Positions 7,617 through 15,955 of a stretch of 64,000 bases of DNA are shown here, one piece after another (the stretch's first letter is position 1; each line of letters begins with the position of its first letter). The stretch comes from Gemmobacter lanyuensis (GTDB taxonomy: Bacteria > Pseudomonadota > Alphaproteobacteria > Rhodobacterales > Rhodobacteraceae): NCBI RefSeq assembly GCF_014652355.1, contig NZ_BMYQ01000015.1, positions 1 through 64,000 on the forward strand. Reading direction: 5' to 3'. A model generated the notes under the pieces. That model did not search any database. It was not told the DNA's origin and was given only the letters and a program-made list of their open reading frames with translations. Position numbers and translations under genes: made by a program.

Positions 7617-8606
7617 TCAGACGCGGTAGCTGAAGCCGGAATAAAACCGCCCCTGATCGCGGTGCCGCCCGCCCCGCACGGCGCCCGCGGTACTGGCCGC
7701 TGCCGCCGCAAGCGCCGCTGCCGTCAGGATGAACGCCGTAAGTATTGTGCCGATCCGCGCCGTTTCTGCCGCATCGCGGGCCTTCACCTCGGCCTCTTCG
7801 GCCTTGCGCTGCATGTCGCTGCGCAGGCTCTGGGCGGCGGTGATCGCTTCATTCGCGCGGGTTTCGGCCTCGGGCCTCGACAGACCGGTCAGTCGGCTGG
7901 TGGCGGCGACCAGCCACAGGCGGTCGGGTTCGGTGATCTGTCCTGTGGCTGCGGTCCGCGCAAGAATGGCTGCGCTTTGCCGGGCAAGCTCGCGCCGGTC
8001 GGTAGTCGCTGCAGGTTCGGTCGTGGGTGGCGTGTCTTGGGCCAGATCCGGGCGCAAAAGCTGATCGCTGATCCAGTCAATCGCCGCTTCGCCATCGTCG
8101 CCGTCCAGGGTGGCCGCTGCGCCCTGTGCCGCCGCGCCCAGTGCATTGCCCGCGGCCTCGACCACGCCGCTTGCCGCCCCGCCGACCGCCTGACCGGCCG
8201 TGGTGGCCGCAGTGCCCAGGGCCCCGGCAGCCATCCAGGCGGTGACAAGAATGCCCAGCCCCCAGACAACAAGGCCATTCACCCCGTCGCGGGCCATGAT
8301 CTCGTCCGTCGAGGCGGTGTCACCCCGGCGGCGCATCCGTCCGGCGACATATCCGCCCACCAGATAGCTGGCCATGGTGCTGATCACCAGCCAGAGCCCC
8401 GTCAGGATGACACCCACATCGAACGATCCTTCCCCACGTTCGGCGGAAATGGCCGACAGCCCCAGCGCCGCACCAAAGGGCACGGCAAGACTTGCAAGCG
8501 CGGTTGCGATGACAGCCCCTGCCAGAATGGCCGCCCAATCCACGTAAGGGGCGGTTTGCGCCGAACCCGGCACGATTGTTTTGGTCACTGTTTCGCTGCG
8601 TTCCAT
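7617..8606 (-). CDS. Stress-island inner-membrane protein of unknown function
   Basis: A 329-residue membrane protein that I do not assign to a named family with certainty. It shows an N-terminal WAAILAGAVIATALASLAVPFGAALGLSAI-type segment, further membrane segments around residues 65-85 and 110-140, a long Ala/Gly/Thr-rich middle, an Arg/Glu helical region (EAETRANEAITAAQSLRSDM) and a last membrane helix near residue 290. GAGGAGC precedes the ATG. It follows the 24-residue membrane peptide gene by 12 bases and shares its EcfG-type promoter, so a role in the general stress response is inferred. Short Ala-rich membrane proteins of this kind are often annotated PhnA-like. Confidence 0.6.
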   Translation of the reverse strand: MERSETVTKTIVPGSAQTAPYVDWAAILAGAVIATALASLAVPFGAALGLSAISAERGEGSFDVGVILTGLWLVISTMASYLVGGYVAGRMRRRGDTASTDEIMARDGVNGLVVWGLGILVTAWMAAGALGTAATTAGQAVGGAASGVVEAAGNALGAAAQGAAATLDGDDGEAAIDWISDQLLRPDLAQDTPPTTEPAATTDRRELARQSAAILARTAATGQITEPDRLWLVAATSRLTGLSRPEAETRANEAITAAQSLRSDMQRKAEEAEVKARDAAETARIGTILTAFILTAAALAAAAASTAGAVRGGRHRDQGRFYSGFSYRV

Positions 8607-8618
8607 CTGTCTTGCTCC

Positions 8619-8693
8619 TCAGCGGATGCCAAGGAAGGACAGAAGCGCAAGCACGACCACGACAAGGCCGACCAGATAAATGATGCTGTGCAT
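8619..8693 (-). CDS. 24-residue single-pass membrane mini-protein
   Basis: A very short reading frame of 24 codons with a strong start signal (CCGGAGGATCGTC then ATG). It starts MHSIIYLVGLVVVV and ends LSFLGIR: one hydrophobic helix spanning nearly the whole peptide with a terminal Arg. It begins about 55 bases after an EcfG-type promoter and is followed 12 bases later by the 329-residue membrane protein. No function is known. Small peptides of this type recur in stress operons of alphaproteobacteria, and the ribosome binding site supports real translation. Confidence 0.65.
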   Translation of the reverse strand: MHSIIYLVGLVVVVLALLSFLGIR

Positions 8694-8748
8694 GACGATC
8701 CTCCGGATATTGAAAGGGCCATGCTTCAGGGCACGACCACCCGGTTCA

Positions 8749-8773
8749 AACCGTGGTAACGCGGAATTGTTCC
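8749..8773 (-). promoter_or_regulatory. EcfG-type promoter for the 8693-7617 operon
   Basis: On the minus strand GGAAC (8773-8769), a 17-base spacer and GTT (8751-8749), 55 bases before the mini-protein start. It is back to back with the plus-strand promoter at 8777. Confidence 0.65.
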
Positions 8774-8776
8774 GGT

Positions 8777-8801
8777 GGAACAGATTGTTCCTTTCTGGGT
8801 T
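8777..8801 (+). promoter_or_regulatory. EcfG-type promoter for the 8865 gene
   Basis: GGAAC (8777-8781), 17 bases, GTT (8799-8801), 64 bases before the oxidoreductase start. Its -35 is four bases from that of the divergent promoter. Confidence 0.65.
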
Positions 8802-8864
8802 CAGGTCATTTGCGCGCCGGGGACGGCCCGGTCTGCGCACGCCCCCTTTCAGACAGGAACGACC

Positions 8865-9830
8865 ATGGCCCGCATCGGTTATCATGCCTCGCAGGAACAG
8901 TTTTCGCCCCGCGATCTGCTTGAACTTCTTTGCCTGGCAGAGGAGGCAGGTTTTGAGGCCGCCAAATCTTCGGACCATTTTCATCCCTGGTCTGCGGCGC
9001 AGGGCCAGTCGGGCTTTGCCTGGAGCTGGATGGGCGCCGCATTGCAGGCCTGTCGTCTGCCCATGGGGCTGATCACCGCACCGGGCTGGCGCTATCACCC
9101 GGCCCTTGTGGCACAGGCCGCCGCCACGCTGGCCCAGATGTTTCCCGGACGTTTCTGGCTTGCGCTTGGCAGCGGCGAGGCGATCAACGAGGCCATCCTT
9201 GGCCGCTATTGGCCTGACAAGCCCGAACGCAATGCCCGGCTGCGGGAATGTGTCGCCATCATCCGCGCCCTGCTGGCCGGTGAGGAAGTGACCCACCGTG
9301 GCCGCGTCACCGTGGTCGAGGCGCGGCTCTGGACACTGCCGGACCAGCCGGTTCCGCTTTTTGGGGCTGCCGTGACGCCTGAAACGGCGGCCGAAGTCGG
9401 GGCTTGGGCGGACGGTTTGCTGACCGTGGGCGGGACGCCCGATCAGGTGGCCGCGGTGGTCGATGCCTTCCGGGAGGCGGGGGGGGCGGGCAAGCCCGTC
9501 CATATCCAGCACGCCCTGTCATGGGACCAGACAGAAGCCGCTGCCCTGTCGCAGGCCCGCGACCAATGGGCCCCTGTTCTGGCAGGGGGCGAGGTGAACT
9601 GGGACCTGCGCCGCCCGGCCGATTTCGATCGGCTGGGCGCATTGGTCAGCGACGATCACCTGCGCATGGCGCTTGCGATTTCCGCTGATCCGGGCTGGCA
9701 CGCCGCACGGATCGCCGCATTGGCCGAAATCGGGGATGTCGTCCACCTGCATTGCGTCGGCCGCAATCAGCGGGCCTTTCTGGAGGTCTTCGGCCGCGCT
9801 GTCCTGCCGGATCTTCGGCTCCCGGCCTAG
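8865..9830 (+). CDS. Luciferase-like flavin oxidoreductase (non-F420 flavinoid type)
   Basis: A 321-residue TIM-barrel protein of the luciferase-like monooxygenase class, resembling the group called non-F420 flavinoid oxidoreductases. Visible family features are MARIGYHASQEQF at the start, SSDHFHPW near residue 40, the core FWLALGSGEAINE and RLRECVAIIRALLAGEEV. ATG 8865 follows AGGAACGACC; upstream in-frame codons have no such signal. It reads from an EcfG-type promoter and ends tail to tail with the isochorismatase-like gene, the two stop codons sharing CTAG. The substrate is unknown. Confidence 0.75.
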   Translation: MARIGYHASQEQFSPRDLLELLCLAEEAGFEAAKSSDHFHPWSAAQGQSGFAWSWMGAALQACRLPMGLITAPGWRYHPALVAQAAATLAQMFPGRFWLALGSGEAINEAILGRYWPDKPERNARLRECVAIIRALLAGEEVTHRGRVTVVEARLWTLPDQPVPLFGAAVTPETAAEVGAWADGLLTVGGTPDQVAAVVDAFREAGGAGKPVHIQHALSWDQTEAAALSQARDQWAPVLAGGEVNWDLRRPADFDRLGALVSDDHLRMALAISADPGWHAARIAALAEIGDVVHLHCVGRNQRAFLEVFGRAVLPDLRLPA

Positions 9831-10441
9831 GGGCGGGGCCAGTCAGCCAGCACCTCGGCCGTGGTGGCCAGCTCGATCTGCGTGTCGAAGCGCCGGGCAT
9901 AGAGCATCATCAACGCATCATGCGTTTCATCCGACGCGCTGCATAGCGCATCGCTGACAAGGATCACCCGAAAGCCGCGATCCACGGCGCCAAGGACCGT
10001 GGCCAGCACGCATTGATCTGTCTCTCCCCCGCTGACGATCAGGGTATCGACCCGGCCGCGTCCGATCATTCGATCCAGATCGGGCGCGAACCAGGGAGAG
10101 TAGACCATCTTGTCCACGATCCGCGCCGGGGGCACGAACGCATCAAGCGGCGGCGCGAGGTTCAGCGCCGCATCCGGCAGATGGCTGCGGGTGACCCGCT
10201 CCCACTTGCGGTAATAGCGCTGCCAGCTGCCCGGCAGGTCGCTGGCGGTCAGGGGCGGAATGAAGCGGGTAAAGATGGTCCGTGCCGGATCATGGCCCAC
10301 AAGGGCCGTGACCGCGGGCAGGATCCGCTGGAACCAGGCCATGGACCAGGTGTATCCGGGGCCGAACAGGCGCTGCATGTCGACACAGAGATGCAGGCAG
10401 TCCGGACCCGGCGGGCCATGGCGCAGGCCGTGCAGCATCAT
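9827..10441 (-). CDS. Isochorismatase-like cysteine hydrolase
   Basis: A 204-residue alpha/beta hydrolase of the isochorismatase superfamily. The catalytic triad is visible: Asp in LCVDMQRLF (about residue 21), Lys in VDKMVYSPW (about 110) and Cys in SGGETDQCVLATVLGAVDRG (about 143). The cis-peptide motif is also here. It starts 6 bases after the katE stop, so it is probably co-transcribed with catalase, but no clear ribosome binding site is seen for either adjacent ATG (10441, 10438). The substrate is unknown; nicotinamidase- or peroxyureidoacrylate-like amide hydrolysis are possibilities. Confidence 0.8.
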   Translation of the reverse strand: MMLHGLRHGPPGPDCLHLCVDMQRLFGPGYTWSMAWFQRILPAVTALVGHDPARTIFTRFIPPLTASDLPGSWQRYYRKWERVTRSHLPDAALNLAPPLDAFVPPARIVDKMVYSPWFAPDLDRMIGRGRVDTLIVSGGETDQCVLATVLGAVDRGFRVILVSDALCSASDETHDALMMLYARRFDTQIELATTAEVLADWPRP

Positions 10442-10447
10442 CGGGCG

Positions 10448-12730
10448 TCAGCTTTTGATCACAAGGGTCCGGGTCCATTGCCGCAGCTTGCGGCAGGCCC
10501 GCAGAAAATCGCCCGCATTGGTGCCGTCGAGCGGGATCATCCCGTCATCGGCCCCAGTCTGAATGCCCTGCGACACCAGCAGAGGTGTGGCCCCCGGTGT
10601 AAAGCCCATGATCTTGCAATGGGCGAAAGCGTCGCTCACGAAATCGCGGGCGGGCAGACTTTTGGCCAGCATCGCCGCGCCATCGGCATCCAGCAGCAGC
10701 GCCACCGCATCAAAGAGAACCGACGGCGCGCCGTCGATCATGTGATGGGCCGGGATCATGGTCCCATCCGCCGCCCGCGCCCCGCCGACTTTGGGGGCGA
10801 TGATTTCCACGACCGCGCCTTCCGCCTGAAATGTGGCCTGCAGATCGTGCAGGAGGGCCGTTTCGATCCCGTCGCAGACCAGCACGCCCAGCTTGCGCCC
10901 GGCAAAGTTCATCGGCCCATTGGCCAGAATGCTCAGCGCGGGCGACAGCGGCAGATCCTGTGCGGGCAGGGCGGCATCGGCCGGATGTGGCATGCTGTCG
11001 ATGCCCAGCTTTTCTGCCACCATTTCGGCCATGGCACGGTCGATCTGCATCAGATGGGCCACCATCCTGATCCGGATCATGGGCATTTCGCATTTCGACA
11101 GCTCGAAGGTGAGGGCGTCGATGATATGGCGCTGTTCGATTGGCGTCTGGCTGCGGTAGAACTGTCGGGCCTGACTGTAGTGGTCGGCAAAGCTTTCGGG
11201 GCGCAGGCGTTGCTTCGGCCCGGTCGGCTCGGTCGCGTGGCTGCGGTGACCGCGCCTCGGGTCTTCGCGCGGGCCACGGCCCCAGGAATTGGGCTGGTAA
11301 TTCACCCGACCCCGCGGGTTGTGCATCGCCATGTGGCCATCCTGCTGGAAATGCGCGAAGGGGCATTTCGGCGCATTGATGGGCAGATGCGTGAAATTGG
11401 GGCTGCCCAACCGTTTGAGCTGTGTGTCGAGATAGGAAAAGTTGCGCCCCTGCAGCAGCGGATCATCGGAAAAATCGATGCCGGGCGGCACATTCTGCGT
11501 CATGAAGGCGATCTGTTCGGTTTCCGCGAAAAAGTTGTCCGGCATCCGGTCCAGCACCATCCGCCCCACCGGGAGGGGGGGTAAGATCTCTTCCGGGATG
11601 AGCTTCGTGGGGTCCAGAACGTCGAAATCGAAGCTGTCGGCAAAGTCCTGATCAAAAAGCTGCATCTGCAGTTCCCATTCGGGGAAATTCCCGCTCTGGA
11701 TTGCCGACCAAAGATCGCGGCGGTGGAAATCGGGGTCTGCGCCATTGATCTTGACGGCCTCATTCCACAGGACCGATTGCAGGCCCAGCTTGGGTTTCCA
11801 CAGGAATTTCACGAAGGTCGACCGATCTTCGGCATCCACCAGCCGGAACGTGTGAACCCCGAAACCTTCCATGAAGCGGAAGGATCGCGGAATGGCTCGG
11901 TCGGACATGATCCACATGATCATATGCATCGATTCCGGCGTCAGCGAGATGAAATCCCAGAAATTGTCATGTGCCGATTGCGCCTGCGGGAAGGCGCGGT
12001 CGGGTTCAGGCTTTACCGCATGGACCATGTCGGGAAACTTGATCGCATCCTGGATAAAGAAAACCGGAATATTGTTGCCGACCAGATCCCAGTTTCCTTC
12101 ACGCGTGTAAAATTTGACCGCAAAGCCCCGCACATCCCGCGCCAGATCAAATGAGCCTTTGGACCCCGCGACCGTTGAAAAGCGCACAAAGACCGGGGTG
12201 ATTTCGCCCGACCGTTGGAAGATGTCCGCGCGGGTCAGATGCGAAAGGTTCTGGTACGTCTCAAAATAGCCATGCGCACCATAGCCGCGGGCATGGACCA
12301 CCCGTTCAGGGATGCGTTCGTGGTCAAAGTGAAAAAGCTTTTCGCGAAAATGGAAATCCTCGATTAGCGCCGGGCCGCGGGCACCAACCTTCAGGCTGTT
12401 CTGGTCGTCGGCGACCGGGGTGCCCTGCGCCGTGGTCAGAACGTCCTGATCGGTGGCGGTCTGGTGCCATTCGCCCCCGGCCCCGCGCGTAAGTGTCTGG
12501 TCGTGGACCCGGGCCTCTTGCGACGTTGGCGTCAGCCGTCCGACCTCGGGGGCGGGGGGAATGCTGCCCGGCTGCTTGGTGTTGGTATCGGGGCGGTGAT
12601 CCGGATCAATGCGGTGGCGCCCTGCCGGGTCGATCTGCTGCTGGCGCTGGTCGATCACACGGGGGGCCACTTGGCGCAGGTTCTCGGGGCTTTCAGTGTT
12701 GCTTGCATCGCTGTCACGTTCATATGCCAT
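10448..12730 (-). CDS. katE: Large-subunit (clade 2) catalase HPII-type
   Basis: A 760-residue monofunctional haem catalase that breaks down hydrogen peroxide. The catalytic His146 is in [12 protein letters not shown], the distal Asn in [13 protein letters not shown], and the haem-ligating Tyr in [14 protein letters not shown]. After the catalase core (about 110-600) comes a C-terminal flavodoxin/DJ-1-like domain (about 625-760, [10 protein letters not shown]), the mark of large-subunit catalases. The first 100 residues are polar and disordered. It lies in the stress island, but no EcfG motif was found ahead of it, so it may use another sigma factor. Confidence 0.95.
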   Translation of the reverse strand: MAYERDSDASNTESPENLRQVAPRVIDQRQQQIDPAGRHRIDPDHRPDTNTKQPGSIPPAPEVGRLTPTSQEARVHDQTLTRGAGGEWHQTATDQDVLTTAQGTPVADDQNSLKVGARGPALIEDFHFREKLFHFDHERIPERVVHARGYGAHGYFETYQNLSHLTRADIFQRSGEITPVFVRFSTVAGSKGSFDLARDVRGFAVKFYTREGNWDLVGNNIPVFFIQDAIKFPDMVHAVKPEPDRAFPQAQSAHDNFWDFISLTPESMHMIMWIMSDRAIPRSFRFMEGFGVHTFRLVDAEDRSTFVKFLWKPKLGLQSVLWNEAVKINGADPDFHRRDLWSAIQSGNFPEWELQMQLFDQDFADSFDFDVLDPTKLIPEEILPPLPVGRMVLDRMPDNFFAETEQIAFMTQNVPPGIDFSDDPLLQGRNFSYLDTQLKRLGSPNFTHLPINAPKCPFAHFQQDGHMAMHNPRGRVNYQPNSWGRGPREDPRRGHRSHATEPTGPKQRLRPESFADHYSQARQFYRSQTPIEQRHIIDALTFELSKCEMPMIRIRMVAHLMQIDRAMAEMVAEKLGIDSMPHPADAALPAQDLPLSPALSILANGPMNFAGRKLGVLVCDGIETALLHDLQATFQAEGAVVEIIAPKVGGARAADGTMIPAHHMIDGAPSVLFDAVALLLDADGAAMLAKSLPARDFVSDAFAHCKIMGFTPGATPLLVSQGIQTGADDGMIPLDGTNAGDFLRACRKLRQWTRTLVIKS

Positions 12731-12801
12731 TTGCAGATCCGCCTTATGCTGGGGCCATCGGCGATGCCCGCCGGACTGCGGCCCTGTTCGCTCAACAGGA
12801 T

Positions 12802-12825
12802 GCCAGCGCCGGGGACGGCGCTGGC
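12802..12825 (-). terminator. Hairpin after the PRC-barrel gene
   Basis: A perfect 10-base stem (GCCAGCGCCG / CGGCGCTGGC) around a 4-base loop, between the PRC-barrel gene stop (12856) and the katE start (12730). There is no clear T-run, so it may terminate weakly or only stabilise the mRNA end. Confidence 0.5.
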
Positions 12826-12855
12826 AGGAACCCCCGGGCTGGGCCCGGCTTCGGG

Positions 12856-13704
12856 TCAGTTCTCGGCCGGGCTGGTTGCGGTGCCGAGGGTCGAGGGATC
12901 CTCGGCCGCATAGGTGGGAAGTGCCTCGAGCTGTTCGCGCGTCCAGGGCAGGTAAACCCGGGTTTCGCTGTCGCTGCGATAGATCTGCAGGTCGGCAATC
13001 GGCACGGCCACGCGGTGTTCGCCCATACCCAGGAAACCGCCGATATCAAGAACGGCATGGGTCGCGTTTCCGGCCGTTTCGGTGGTCGCCCCTTCGGTGA
13101 CGCCCGTGGTGCCGGCGGTCATATCGGTTGACGTGCCAGCGGTTCCATCGGTGGTCGTGGTGGTATCGGCCCCCGGGACCGGGTCGCCCGCGCTATCGGT
13201 GCCGGTCGTGCCGGTCGCATCAGGGGTCTGGGCGGTGCTGTCGGTATCCATCGTGCCGGTGGCATTGTCGGTGCCGGTCGTTGCCGTGCCCTCTTGTGTC
13301 AGGGTGCCGTCGGCCGGGGCATCACCCGCAGTGCCGGTTGCCGTGTCGGTCGCAGTGCCGGTCGAGGTGTCCGACATGCTGCCTGTCGTCGCATCTGCGC
13401 CCGTTGCCGCGGGGGCGCTGCCGCCCGATACAGCCTTGTCGAGTACAAGGTCATGGACCGTGCCGATGGCATCCCCTGCGGTGTCATAGATGGTTGCACC
13501 CAGCAGGTCTTCGGCGGTCAGCGCCATGTCCTGCCGCTCAAACCCCTCGGGGGCGGTGATGGTCGGCGCGGTGGTCCCGTCCATGGTTGTGGTGCCCGTT
13601 TCCGCGGTTCCAGTTTCCGAGGTCCCGGTCTCGCTCGTCTGTGCAATCGCACCGGCCACGCCCAGTCCGGTGGCAAGAATGGTGGTCAAAAGCAAGTTTT
13701 TCAT
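12856..13704 (-). CDS. Secreted PRC-barrel protein with a long Thr/Gly/Asp-rich insert
   Basis: A 282-residue exported protein. Residues 1-21 form a Sec signal peptide ([22 protein letters not shown]). A PRC-barrel half is seen at 62-90 ([28 protein letters not shown]), then about 125 residues almost only of Thr, Gly, Asp, Ala and Ser (92-215), then the rest of the barrel at 216-262 ([21 protein letters not shown]...[13 protein letters not shown]). The barrel is thus split by a low-complexity loop. Start supported by CGGAGATC. It sits in the stress island; function unknown, probably envelope-related. Confidence 0.75.
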   Translation of the reverse strand: MKNLLLTTILATGLGVAGAIAQTSETGTSETGTAETGTTTMDGTTAPTITAPEGFERQDMALTAEDLLGATIYDTAGDAIGTVHDLVLDKAVSGGSAPAATGADATTGSMSDTSTGTATDTATGTAGDAPADGTLTQEGTATTGTDNATGTMDTDSTAQTPDATGTTGTDSAGDPVPGADTTTTTDGTAGTSTDMTAGTTGVTEGATTETAGNATHAVLDIGGFLGMGEHRVAVPIADLQIYRSDSETRVYLPWTREQLEALPTYAAEDPSTLGTATSPAEN

Positions 13705-13862
13705 GACTTTGATCTCCGTTTCAGTGTCGTCTGTGGTGGCGACAAGGGATTTCCAAAAGCTGCCCCTAGCCCACCGCGCAGATCCTGCGGTGGAGGGGCC
13801 AGAATGGCGGCCAGATTTCAGGAAGCGTCGAGGGCCCCGGCCGCCTGACCCGAATGCCCCGG

Positions 13863-14369
13863 TCAGCGACCGGCGGGCAGATCGGCCGCATCGCGCGCAA
13901 GGAAGGCCCGCGTCGTTTCATCCATATGGTCGAACAGCCAGTCGGCCATGTTCTGTTCCTCGACCATGCTTTTCTCGAACAGGCTGACGGCGTCGGCATC
14001 ACCCAGTTGGCGCGCCGTGGCGATCAGCACCTTGTAGGCGATGATCTCCATATGTTCGAAAGTGTAGCTGGCCATGCCACCCTTCACGACTTCGTCCTCG
14101 GCAAACATGCCGCTCAGGGCCTGGCCCGTGGCGGCCATCTTGCCCATCGCATCCATCACCATCGAGGTTCCGGCCGCGCGGCTGTCCAGAAGCCCGCGCA
14201 GCACCGCCGCCTGTTCCTGCGTTTCCGCGATATGCTGTTCGATGCGCGCGCTGAGGTCGGGATAATGCTCAAGCCGCGAAAGCATCCCTTTCATCATCGT
14301 AAGCGCTTGTTCCTCCATGGCATGGGCATCGCGCAGCCAAGCGATGTAGTGATTGCGGAGTTCGTCCAT
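13863..14369 (-). CDS. DUF892 (YciE/YciF-like) ferritin-like protein
   Basis: A 168-residue all-helical protein of the DUF892 ferritin-like family: WLRDAHAMEEQALTMMKGML, then repeated helices with E/H metal-ligand candidates (RIEQHIAETQEQAAVL, FEHMEIIAYKVLI, EKSMVEEQNMADW). This is the four-helix layout with a di-iron-like E..H pattern. Start at 14369 with AAGGAAC just upstream. It lies downstream of the 14464 disordered protein, separated by a hairpin. A second family member is at 22161. Members are commonly induced by stress; biochemical role is not settled. Confidence 0.75.
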   Translation of the reverse strand: MDELRNHYIAWLRDAHAMEEQALTMMKGMLSRLEHYPDLSARIEQHIAETQEQAAVLRGLLDSRAAGTSMVMDAMGKMAATGQALSGMFAEDEVVKGGMASYTFEHMEIIAYKVLIATARQLGDADAVSLFEKSMVEEQNMADWLFDHMDETTRAFLARDAADLPAGR

Positions 14370-14424
14370 TGACTGTTCCTTCGGGCAAGCATCGCGCGGG
14401 GCGACAAGAAAGACGGGAAGCGGA

Positions 14425-14454
14425 GGGCAGGGGCGCAAAGCGCCGCTGCCCCCT
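14425..14454 (-). terminator. Imperfect hairpin between the 14464 and 14369 genes
   Basis: GGGCAGGGGCGC and GCGCCGCTGCCC around AAA form a near-perfect stem with one or two mismatches. It lies right after the stop of the Arg/Gly/Asp-rich repeat gene; no clear T-run. Confidence 0.4.
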
Positions 14455-14463
14455 TTTGCCCCC

Positions 14464-14960
14464 TCACCGGCGGCGGTTTTCCCAGCCGCGGCGCGAGGCC
14501 TCGGAATGACCTTCCGAGTCCCCGAACCAGCCGCCTTGGCCATGGTCGCGGCCATAATCATCGTCACGACCGCGCCCGCGCGACGACCGGCGGTCATCGT
14601 CCTCATACCGGCTGGACGACCGGCTACCCGACCCGCGATCATCGTCACGGCGGTTTTCCCAACCGCGGCGCGAGGCTTCGGAATGGCCTTCCGGATCGCC
14701 GAACCATCCGCCTTGACCATGATCGCGGCTATAATCGTCGCCCCGCCCGCGCGACGACCGGCGGTCATCATCGTCATAGCGGCTGGACGAACGCCCACCG
14801 GACCCGCGGTCATCCTCGCGGCGGTGTTCCCAGCCCCGGCGCGAAGCCTCGGAATGGCCTTCATAATCGCCGAACCATCCGCCTTGACCATGATCGCGGC
14901 TATAATCGTCGCCCCGCCCGCGCGACGACCGGCGGTCATCGTCATCGTAGCGGCCCATCG
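14464..14960. repeat. Three long tandem DNA repeats inside the disordered-protein gene
   Basis: The segment beginning GAACCA at 14524, 14701 and 14872 recurs with periods of 177 and 171 bases. The last two copies are nearly identical over more than 50 bases, indicating recent duplication. Confidence 0.75.
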
Positions 14961-15204
14961 AACGGCTGCCGCGCCCGCGGTCTTCGTCCTCATAGCGCCC
15001 GCGCTGATCGCGGTCGTCATATCCCCCGCGGCCCGAGCGTCCGCGCCCGCCGCTGTCCTCATCGCTCATGAAGCGGCCGCGCGAATCCCGTTCGCGGTCG
15101 TTGCTGCCCGAGCTGCCACCGGACCGGCTGCTGCCGCGACGATCATCATCGCTGACAAAGCGACCGCGCGAGTCGCGTTCGGGCATGTCATTGTATCTGG
15201 GCAT
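14464..15204 (-). CDS. Highly charged disordered protein with three 57-59-residue repeats
   Basis: A 246-residue protein almost entirely of Arg, Asp, Gly and Ser, with no hydrophobic core. Two short units of the form ERDSRGRFxSD begin it. Three long repeats follow, each containing GQGGWFGD then GHSEASRRGWE (arms near residues 110-135, 167-192, 226-246). The WFGD/GHSEASRRGWE block resembles the Gly-rich hydrophilin/KGG stress motif. Start at 15204 with GAGGAGGAAAAC ahead. An EcfG-type promoter lies 140 bases upstream. A hydrophilin-like desiccation or osmotic protectant is inferred, not shown. Confidence 0.65.
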   Translation of the reverse strand: MPRYNDMPERDSRGRFVSDDDRRGSSRSGGSSGSNDRERDSRGRFMSDEDSGGRGRSGRGGYDDRDQRGRYEDEDRGRGSRSMGRYDDDDRRSSRGRGDDYSRDHGQGGWFGDYEGHSEASRRGWEHRREDDRGSGGRSSSRYDDDDRRSSRGRGDDYSRDHGQGGWFGDPEGHSEASRRGWENRRDDDRGSGSRSSSRYEDDDRRSSRGRGRDDDYGRDHGQGGWFGDSEGHSEASRRGWENRRR

Positions 15205-15344
15205 GTTTTCCTCCTCAGGAAATGGCGGTCTCAGAGGCGCCCGGGCCGAATGCCGGGGCCTTGCGGGTGGACCCTCTGGGCCCCGATGCGGGGCCAGGAT
15301 CAGGGGTCCGTATGGGCATGCCGTCTGGGGCATGTGGTCGTTTC

Positions 15345-15369
15345 AACAGGCGGCGGGCGGGGATGTTCC
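15345..15369 (-). promoter_or_regulatory. EcfG-type promoter for the 15204 gene
   Basis: Minus strand GGAAC (15369-15365), 17 bases, GTT (15347-15345). It is about 140 bases before the start codon, and lies within the region just after the 15423 gene stop. Bases 15205-15422 hold no other gene. Confidence 0.55.
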
Positions 15370-15422
15370 GGGCTTTCTGCCGCATTTGCGACCGGTCGGC
15401 GGAAACTGCCGTGCGGTGGGCC

Positions 15423-15821
15423 TCAGCAGTCGTTGCCCTTGTCGATCCGGCCGGGGTGCTGGCGGTCTTCGCACATGGCGCTATCCGGGTTGCGCCCCCG
15501 TGGAATGGCGGGGCTGTCGGTCCCCTGGGCCGTGGCATGGCGCGCCACCTCGGCGGGGGTGACGCGCCGTTCTTCGCGCGTCGGCCCCGGTGCGGTTGGC
15601 CCGCGTTCGGCATCCTGTTCGGCGCGGCTGGTTGCTTCCCAGGCGCGGCTTCCGAAAAACCCCTCCTCGGCAGCGCCCTGCACATTTTCGGGGGGCTGCG
15701 GGTTTCCCTTGCGAAACTCGGCCGGTGTGTGGGGCGATCCTTCGTGATCGTCCTGCGCGTTCTGGCGCGGGGTCGACAGGGGGGCGCGTTTCTCGGCGGC
15801 GGGTTTGGGTTCGTTGGGCAT
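15423..15821 (-). CDS. Small disordered hydrophilic protein of unknown function
   Basis: A 132-residue polar protein rich in Pro, Ala, Glu and Arg, with no hydrophobic segment. It starts MPNEPKPAAEKRAP. Near the middle is GFFGSRAWEATSRAEQDAERG and, further on, REERRVTPAEVARHA. ATG 15821 is preferred to an ATG six codons upstream because CAGGAGGCC is placed well for it. A weak EcfG-like promoter is upstream. I do not recognise the family; a stress-linked hydrophilic protein is inferred from location. Confidence 0.55.
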   Translation of the reverse strand: MPNEPKPAAEKRAPLSTPRQNAQDDHEGSPHTPAEFRKGNPQPPENVQGAAEEGFFGSRAWEATSRAEQDAERGPTAPGPTREERRVTPAEVARHATAQGTDSPAIPRGRNPDSAMCEDRQHPGRIDKGNDC

Positions 15822-15853
15822 GATGGCCTCCTGGGACATGGCTTTCAGCATCC

Positions 15854-15879
15854 AATCCGCCGATGGGGGGGAATGTTCC
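15854..15879 (-). promoter_or_regulatory. Weak EcfG-like promoter for the 15821 gene
   Basis: Minus strand GGAAC (15879-15875), then GATT (15857-15854) after 17 bases. The -10 element is off consensus. Its GGAACATTC is an exact inverted copy of that in the divergent promoter at 15898. Confidence 0.4.
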
Positions 15880-15897
15880 GCGCCAAGCGCGCTAGCG

Positions 15898-15923
15898 GGA
15901 ACATTCGCCGCCGACGCGGCGTT
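15898..15923 (+). promoter_or_regulatory. EcfG-type promoter for the DUF421 gene
   Basis: GGAAC (15898-15902) and CGTT (15920-15923) with a 17-base spacer, 33 bases before the start codon. The fit to consensus is exact. Confidence 0.7.
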
Positions 15924-15955
15924 TCCCCGGGTCCTTCCCAAAACCAGAGGTTGCC

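Noticed and set aside
7554-8759. Plus-strand 401-codon frame across the membrane-protein gene
   Set aside because: It runs through the terminator and opposite two genes with good start signals; its composition (Arg, Gly, His-rich) is that of an antisense frame.
10013-11584. Plus-strand 523-codon frame opposite katE
   Set aside because: It is antisense to catalase, whose motifs are unmistakable, and has no recognisable domain of its own.
12730-12860. EcfG promoter for katE
   Set aside because: No GGAAC-N16/17-NGTT was found on the minus strand between katE and the PRC-barrel gene.
13082-13489. Val/Pro/Ser repeat protein opposite the PRC-barrel insert
   Set aside because: The repeats are the complement of the Thr/Gly/Asp codons of the insert; the minus-strand frame has the signal peptide and barrel.
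14464-14960. CRISPR-like array
   Set aside because: The repeats are 171-177 bases, contiguous, in frame and without unique spacers; they code for a repeat protein.
14353-15747. Plus-strand 464-codon Ala/Ile/Arg-rich frame
   Set aside because: It is antisense to the repeat-rich hydrophilin and DUF892 genes, both with proper ribosome binding sites; its hydrophobic look comes from the repeat complement.
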